Source of the DNA: Verrucomicrobiota bacterium
GTDB lineage: Bacteria; Verrucomicrobiota; Kiritimatiellia; SS1-B-03-39; UBA6053
Assembly: GCA_020831625.1 (NCBI GenBank)
Contig: JAFIGD010000008.1
Span: forward strand, 62,001-126,000
Direction: 5' to 3'
DNA length: 64,000 nt
Shown here: piece after piece, positions 59,614 to 64,000 of the stretch
Layout of the letters: each line of letters begins with the position of its first letter
Numbering within the stretch: position 1 is the first letter of the stretch
The notes under the pieces: model-generated
Database searches by the model: none
The model's input: only the letters and a program-made list of their open reading frames with translations
Told to the model about the DNA's origin: nothing
Program-made: the position numbers and the translations under genes

Positions 59614-59775
59614 AGTCTGAAATGCCACAGACTGCAAACGGAAAAACGAATTTTGCGGGGATGATTTCTTAAAATAACAGGTATTTTAAAGAGGCGGTGA
59701 GCGGTGGGGCCTCCAAAATGCCCGGGGAAGGAATAAATCATATCAACACGTCCTCAAATGTGTTAGTTTGCGGGA

Positions 59776-60627
59776 GTGAAGGTTTCACGGATATCGAACA
59801 TTCCGGTTTTGCTGACCGGGCTGATTTTGTGTTTCCGGCTCTATGGAGAGGACGGGACGCGGTACGGTTTGGCGTTTTGGGAGTACGGGGCGGAGTCGTT
59901 TCAGGATTCGGGGGAGGCGGTTCGGCTTGAGCGGCGGCGGGTTTCGGTTGAGGGCCATTCATGGGGCTATGTGCACGATTATCGGGCGTTCGGGTTTCCG
60001 GAGCGGGCGGAGCAGACCGTGGTCGGCAACGGACATGTCCACCGCACCGGGCCGGTGTGGCGGCGGGAAACGGACACGACGGGGGTTCGGATCGCGCCCG
60101 CCCTGGCGGTTTCCTCCAATGTGCTGCGGGATCAGCGGGACCTGAGAATCGGGGATATCGAACCGGCGTTTTCGGTGTGGAGGCGTTCGCCCGGTCCGGG
60201 TGAGGGGGCGTGGCGGTGGGGACTGATTGGCGACACCCGAACGGGCGCATACCGGGTGCTGCCGGTTCTGGGGTGGGAATCGAGGTGGGATCGGTCCGTG
60301 GAGGCGGCGCTGGGGTTTCCGGACAGTTCGCTGCAGTGGAGGATGAGCGGGCGTTTGCGGTTGCGAATCGAGGCGGGGCCGGATGGCGGGGTGTGGCATG
60401 TGCGGGACCGCGCGTTTACCCGGCGCTCGCGCCTGGAGGCGGAGGGATGGCGGCTGATGACCGCGCTGGAATGGATGCCGGCTTCATTGCTCACGCTCGG
60501 AGTGTTTTGGGAGACGGGCTTCGCGCGGGCGCGGGAATGGCGGGTCGGGGACCTGGACGGCGGACGGGTGGAGGTGAATCCGCCGGATGCGGGGGGCGGG
60601 GGTGTGAGTTTGCGGGTTTTGTTTTGA
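59776..60627 (+). CDS. Secreted/outer-membrane-like protein of unknown function
   Basis: A 283-residue product with an N-terminal hydrophobic stretch (IPVLLTGLILCFRLYG) that could be a signal peptide, followed by strands alternating charged and hydrophobic residues (YRVLPVLGWESRWDRSVEAAL, WRMSGRLRLRIEAGPDGG) and a C-terminal phenylalanine (SLRVLF), features of outer-membrane beta-barrels. It starts with GTG. No family is recognised. The sequence is rich in Arg and Glu, as expected for a high-GC reading frame, so the call rests on the barrel-like pattern. Confidence 0.5.
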   Translation: MKVSRISNIPVLLTGLILCFRLYGEDGTRYGLAFWEYGAESFQDSGEAVRLERRRVSVEGHSWGYVHDYRAFGFPERAEQTVVGNGHVHRTGPVWRRETDTTGVRIAPALAVSSNVLRDQRDLRIGDIEPAFSVWRRSPGPGEGAWRWGLIGDTRTGAYRVLPVLGWESRWDRSVEAALGFPDSSLQWRMSGRLRLRIEAGPDGGVWHVRDRAFTRRSRLEAEGWRLMTALEWMPASLLTLGVFWETGFARAREWRVGDLDGGRVEVNPPDAGGGGVSLRVLF

Positions 60628-60670
60628 CAGCTGCTGAGGCGCGGAGGGCTTTAAGGCAGGGGTGTTTAAC

Positions 60671-60697
60671 CACGGATAAACACGGATGAACACGGAT
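60671..60697. repeat. CACGGAT decamer repeat
   Basis: Three consecutive ten-base units, CACGGATAAA, CACGGATGAA and CACGGATTTT, sit in the gap behind the outer-membrane-like gene. The reverse complement unit ATCCGTG also occurs in tandem at 1871-1898, and a degenerate copy is near 13500. Confidence 0.8.
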
Positions 60698-60739
60698 TTT
60701 TGGGGCGGGAGCTGTGAGGTGGACAGGGGGCAGGGCGAA

Positions 60740-61588
60740 TCAATCGTGGGCGCTGGATTTTGCTTCCGGGTCCGCGAAAAAGGAGAGAATGAGCGGTTGG
60801 ACGGTTTCGGGGAAGCGGAGGACGGCGTCGCAGTGGTCGGCTTCGGGGATGATCCAGATCGGTCCGGGATTGGGGGCGAGCTTGTGCAGCGTCAGGCTGT
60901 GGTGGTGGGGAATAACCCGGTCGGCTTCGCCGTGGAGGAAAGCGACGGGAACCTGAATCCGGCTGATGGCGGTTTCCGCGTCGAGTCCGGAGCTGACAAA
61001 AAGAGGGCGGAGGAGCCGCAGGGGCTGAAGAAACAGGGGGAGCCCCGCCATTTTTTCGGAGGCGATGGATGCATGACTGACGAAGGTGGAGTCGATGAGG
61101 ACGGCGCGGACCTCGACATCGCTCTGGGCGAGGGCGTTGAGGGCGGCGGTGCCGCCGAGGCTCTGTCCCCAGACGAACAGGGTTTCGGGCGAGGTTTCGG
61201 GGCGGTCGGCGACATAGCGGAGGGCGGCGAGGCTGTCGCGGACAATGCCCCGGCGGGTGGGGACGCTTTCGGAAAGGCCATAGCCCCGGTAGTCGAAGAC
61301 AAAGAGATGGTATCCGTTCGCGGGCAGCCATTCGGCGAAGCGGACGTGGGTGGAAATGTTCTGGGCGTTTCCGTGGAAGTGAATGACGGTGCCCCGCGGC
61401 TCGGTTTGGGCGGGGAGCCACCAGCCGTGGAGCGCGGTGCCGTCGGTGGAGGCGAATTCAACCGCCTCGAAGTCGAGTCCGCGTTCGGCGGGCAGGGCGC
61501 GGATGTGGCGGTCGGGGTGGTAGAAGAGACCGTTGGCGCATCCGGTGAAGAGGAGGAGCAGTCCGAGCGGGAGAAGCAGCGTTTTCAT
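60740..61588 (-). CDS. Alpha/beta hydrolase lipoprotein
   Basis: A 282-residue serine-hydrolase-type protein. The start MKTLLLPLGLLLLFTGCANG is a lipoprotein signal peptide with the lipobox FTGC, so it is probably membrane-anchored outside the cytoplasm. It shows the oxyanion region TVIHFHGNAQNISTHVRFAEW, the YRGYGLSE-type loop, the nucleophile in VWGQSLGGTAALNAL, and the acid and His near LHGEADRVIP and EADHCDAV. It shares the HGNA...S and G-x-S-L-G-G layout with the hydrolase at 45588-46406, so the two are paralogues. Its ATG overlaps the stop of the upstream DedA fusion by four bases. Confidence 0.85.
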   Translation of the reverse strand: MKTLLLPLGLLLLFTGCANGLFYHPDRHIRALPAERGLDFEAVEFASTDGTALHGWWLPAQTEPRGTVIHFHGNAQNISTHVRFAEWLPANGYHLFVFDYRGYGLSESVPTRRGIVRDSLAALRYVADRPETSPETLFVWGQSLGGTAALNALAQSDVEVRAVLIDSTFVSHASIASEKMAGLPLFLQPLRLLRPLFVSSGLDAETAISRIQVPVAFLHGEADRVIPHHHSLTLHKLAPNPGPIWIIPEADHCDAVLRFPETVQPLILSFFADPEAKSSAHD

Positions 61589-64000
61589 GGTGTTGGAGGC
61601 TTTCCGGAGGAAAAGAGTTTGAGTCGGCGGATGTTGTCGCGCTTGCAGGATTGATCGAAACGGTGCAAAAACGCTTTGAAGGTGAGGATGGGCGCGCCCT
61701 GTTCCCGGTTGGTCTTGCCGATGGCGCAGGCATGGGACCACTGGCGGAGGAGAATCCGGAGGATGGCGAAGATGGAGGTGCCGGGGGCATAGAGGTTTGT
61801 GGCTTCGCTGGTGACGCCGTTGAGTTCGATGATGCTCAGACCTTTGCCCGCCTGAAACGCGGCGGTGTCGGGGGCGAAGAGATCATAGCGTCCGAAATAA
61901 AATCCGGGCAGCGAGCGGCTGACGGCGTCGATGCGGGCTTCGAGTTCGGGGGTGAGGAGGTGCATGCCGTCTTCGAAGAGGGTGCCGCGGGCATGGTTTC
62001 CGATTTTGGAGAGGGGAACCGCCTCTCCGGCGGCGGGAACGGTGTAGAGGCGGTCGCGCAGGTGTTCGAAATGGGTTCGAAACTGACAAACCGCACGTTT
62101 ATCGGCCAGGATCAGGTCCTCCAGATTGCGTTTTCCGTCGCCGTCGACCACGGGAAAGGTTTTGCGGGTGATGGCGAAGATCCGGCCCCGGTCCTCCAGC
62201 GGATGCCGGATGTAAAAGACCCCGAATTCCTCACCGGATTGGGCGAGTTGCAACAGGTGCGGCTCTCGCTGGGTTTCGAGCGCGTCGACTAAAGCGGCCC
62301 GGTCCGCGAGGTGGCGGACACCGGCGCCGCGCTCACCGCTGTCGGGTTTGAACACAACGGGGAATCCGGGGGGATGTTGCGACAGGAAATCCAATGCCTG
62401 TTGTTGTCGGTTTTCCAAAGGCTCGTCCGGATGGAGCAGGATATAGGGCGCGAGCGCGGCGCGTTCCTCCATGGCGTCGAGAATGGCGGATTTGGATTCG
62501 CCGACGAGGCCGGAGGCCGGCATGCAGGGGTTGCAGGCGGTGAAATCCAGCAGGCGGTTTTCGCGCCGGAGGGCGCGCAGCAGCAGAAACAGGGTGACCG
62601 GGGTGTAGAGCAGGATCGCTGGCCAGTATTCGGGCGCGGTCCATCGCTTCCACTTGCCGTACAGTTTGCGTCGGCCCCGCCAGCTGCAGGCGGGGAGAAG
62701 TATGTGGGAGAAAAGCCAGTATCCGGCCAGACCGGCCACGACGAGGGCGGGGGCGGTGTGGTGATAGCGGGTCATCCATTCCAGGGCCTGTTCGGCGAGC
62801 CGGACGGAAATCCAGACGATGGCCGGGGTCCAGGTGAGCACCGCGAGCAGGAAAAGCGGGGTGAAGGTTTTCACGGGCACCCCGAGAATACCGGCCGCGA
62901 AGTAGGCGGGGTAGCGGGTGCCGGGAATCAGGCGGGTGATGAAAATGGCTTCTGCGGCCCGGCGGTCGAACCATTCCTCGGTTTCGCGGAGCGTGAGCGG
63001 ATCGATCAGCCAGCGGAAGGGAATGCGTTGCAGCACCGGACGGCCCATGCGGCGTCCGGCGATATAAATCAGGTAATCCCAGAACAGGATGCCGGCGAGG
63101 CAGGCGCCGATGCCCTGGGCCCAGGTGAGATTGCCGTTGGCGATCATGAGGCCGACCAGGACGCAGGTGAGATCCTCGGTGATGAGGGTGGCGAAGGCAA
63201 TGGCCAGCAACAGGGCGATGAGAACGGCGGCGGAGGGCGGGGGCCGTTCGGGTGTGAGGTCGCGGTTGGCGGCGGCCTCCAGCCGGACGGGGTCGGCCTG
63301 ATGACGGACCGGTAGATCGCCGCGCTGATATTCCGCGCGGTAGCGGTCGACAACCTCGTGGAGGCTCTGATCGGCGTAGAGGGTGGCGGTGCGGCTTTGG
63401 GGCAGAAGCCGCTCGTGTTCCCGGGCGGCGACGGTGCGGAGGGTCTCGCCGGGATTGCGCAGGATGAGCACCGGGTGTTCGATATCGGAAAACCGGGGGC
63501 GCAGCACCCGCCGGTCGGAGTGGCGCAACAGGTGAAGCTGGGCCTGACGGAGCCGCCAGCGGGGGGACGCGCCGAAGTGGGGGGCGAAGGTGTGAAAAAG
63601 CCGCAGGGCGTTTTCGCTGACGGCGTAGAGGGCGTAATTCAGGTGATATTCGCCGAGTAGGCTGAGTTCCTGCACGCCGGTGGCGTCGAGCAGAATGATC
63701 CCCGCGACCTGTTCGGGGTGATTGGCGGCGAGATGCAGGGCCACCGCGCCGGCGTGGCCGTTGGCCAGAATCAGGCCGGGTGGGCGGGCTTCCCGCCTGT
63801 GCGCATCGGCGAGCCGGTCGGCCAGTTCCTCGAAACCGCCCGGAGAGGGAACGAGGGTGTTGAGGCCGGGGAGTTCGGGGATCGTAACCTGAAATTCGCT
63901 CCCGGGCGCATTCAGCAACTCGAGGACATGCGACGCGGAGGGATCGAGCGGGTCAAACAGAATCAGCGTTTCCGCCTCTGATCCGGTGGAAAAACCCGTG
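61585..64000 (-). CDS. Three-part fusion: alpha/beta hydrolase-like, DedA/VTT membrane domain, ATP-grasp-like domain (5' end outside window)
   Basis: The frame is open through base 64000, so the N-terminus is missing. Part 1 (about the first 230 residues) resembles alpha/beta hydrolases (LLNAPGSEFQVTIPELPGL, LILANGHAGAVALHLAANHP), but the nucleophile elbow appears to have lost Ser. Part 2 is a DedA/VTT domain with IALLLAIAFATLITEDLTCVL, LIYIAGRRMGRPVL, ITRLIPGTRYPAYFAAGIL and VLTWTPAIVWISV (the R-x-x-P-G-x-R motif is present). Part 3 carries an ATP-grasp-like pattern: VVFKPDSGERGAGVRHL, FAITRKTFPVVDGDG, and LSIIELNGVTSEATNLY near the metal-binding end. The three activities in one chain are unusual. 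DedA proteins move or flip lipids such as undecaprenyl phosphate. The hydrolase downstream is translationally coupled. Confidence 0.75.
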   Translation of the reverse strand, partial: TGFSTGSEAETLILFDPLDPSASHVLELLNAPGSEFQVTIPELPGLNTLVPSPGGFEELADRLADAHRREARPPGLILANGHAGAVALHLAANHPEQVAGIILLDATGVQELSLLGEYHLNYALYAVSENALRLFHTFAPHFGASPRWRLRQAQLHLLRHSDRRVLRPRFSDIEHPVLILRNPGETLRTVAAREHERLLPQSRTATLYADQSLHEVVDRYRAEYQRGDLPVRHQADPVRLEAAANRDLTPERPPPSAAVLIALLLAIAFATLITEDLTCVLVGLMIANGNLTWAQGIGACLAGILFWDYLIYIAGRRMGRPVLQRIPFRWLIDPLTLRETEEWFDRRAAEAIFITRLIPGTRYPAYFAAGILGVPVKTFTPLFLLAVLTWTPAIVWISVRLAEQALEWMTRYHHTAPALVVAGLAGYWLFSHILLPACSWRGRRKLYGKWKRWTAPEYWPAILLYTPVTLFLLLRALRRENRLLDFTACNPCMPASGLVGESKSAILDAMEERAALAPYILLHPDEPLENRQQQALDFLSQHPPGFPVVFKPDSGERGAGVRHLADRAALVDALETQREPHLLQLAQSGEEFGVFYIRHPLEDRGRIFAITRKTFPVVDGDGKRNLEDLILADKRAVCQFRTHFEHLRDRLYTVPAAGEAVPLSKIGNHARGTLFEDGMHLLTPELEARIDAVSRSLPGFYFGRYDLFAPDTAAFQAGKGLSIIELNGVTSEATNLYAPGTSIFAILRILLRQWSHACAIGKTNREQGAPILTFKAFLHRFDQSCKRDNIRRLKLFSSGKPPTP

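Overview
The window looks like one contiguous chromosomal segment of a Gram-negative, GC-rich bacterium. Outer-membrane-type proteins, lipoproteins and a Lol/Tsx-like context point to a diderm cell. The gene content fits the PVC superphylum, and Kiritimatiellota is my best guess, but this is inference because no rRNA is present: membrane pyrophosphatase with the K+-dependent signature, B12-dependent ribonucleotide reductase, GpgS-type compatible-solute synthesis, GH94 phosphorylase, DprE1/DprE2 homologues, a RAYT remnant and dispersed short repeats. The chromosomal origin probably lies in the window, next to dnaA at about 44.15-44.46 kb.

Layout. 1-1.7 kb: end of a phosphate-uptake locus (pstB end, a two-repeat lipoprotein, phoU). 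2-4.3 kb: typA and an FmdB-like protein. 4.6-8 kb: nucleobase uptake (two NCS2-type permeases flanking a Tsx-like outer-membrane channel). 8-10 kb: membrane pyrophosphatase. 10.4-14.5 kb: an AT-richer island with a type II restriction-modification pair, an unknown membrane protein and a HigB/HigA-type toxin-antitoxin pair. 14.7-15.0 kb: a structured inverted-repeat element. 15.1-20 kb: glycosyltransferases, glucosyl-3-phosphoglycerate synthase and an M20 peptidase. 20.2-31 kb: a large secreted multidomain protein, a PLP enzyme, a methyltransferase, rhomboid protease, tRNA-Ser, a glutamine amidotransferase, nrdJ and queE. 31-38.8 kb: an operon purK-purE-dprE1-like-dprE2-like-yraN, a membrane protein with a BFN nuclease, sufE and tRNA-Met. 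38.9-41.3 kb: GH94. 41.4-44.5 kb: dnaN, dnaA, origin region. 44.5-49.9 kb: M24 peptidase, hydrolase, lipase-maturation-factor-like protein, dUTPase, coiled-coil protein. 50-56.8 kb: a second island. 56.9-64 kb: a SAM-cycle operon (ArsR-methyltransferase regulator, ahcY, zinc-ribbon protein), an outer-membrane-like protein, a hydrolase and a three-part DedA fusion that runs off the window.

The most interesting part is the second island. A toxin, an HTH antitoxin with a long C-terminal tail and a SecB-like chaperone overlap in one operon, which is the architecture of a toxin-antitoxin-chaperone (TAC) module. Directly behind it, out of an overlapping frame, lies an AT-rich gene for a roughly 1000-residue protein with an N-terminal PD-(D/E)XK-like nuclease region, a P-loop NTPase and a long helical C-terminus, i.e. 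an Avs/STAND-like defence candidate. A 52-bp perfect direct repeat, formed by the 3' end of the chaperone gene and an orphan chaperone fragment upstream, brackets the TAC genes. The tail of a restriction-type methyltransferase sits on the other side. Together these look like a defence hotspot shaped by recombination.

The window also carries several families of dispersed small repeats: six palindromes of the form TTTTCCGA-3 nt-TCGGAAAA at three sites, CACGGAT-type decamers, GGGAGCGCCGATCTCC repeats, and six- and seven-base microsatellites in front of phoU. All functional calls are from reading the sequence; no database search was run.
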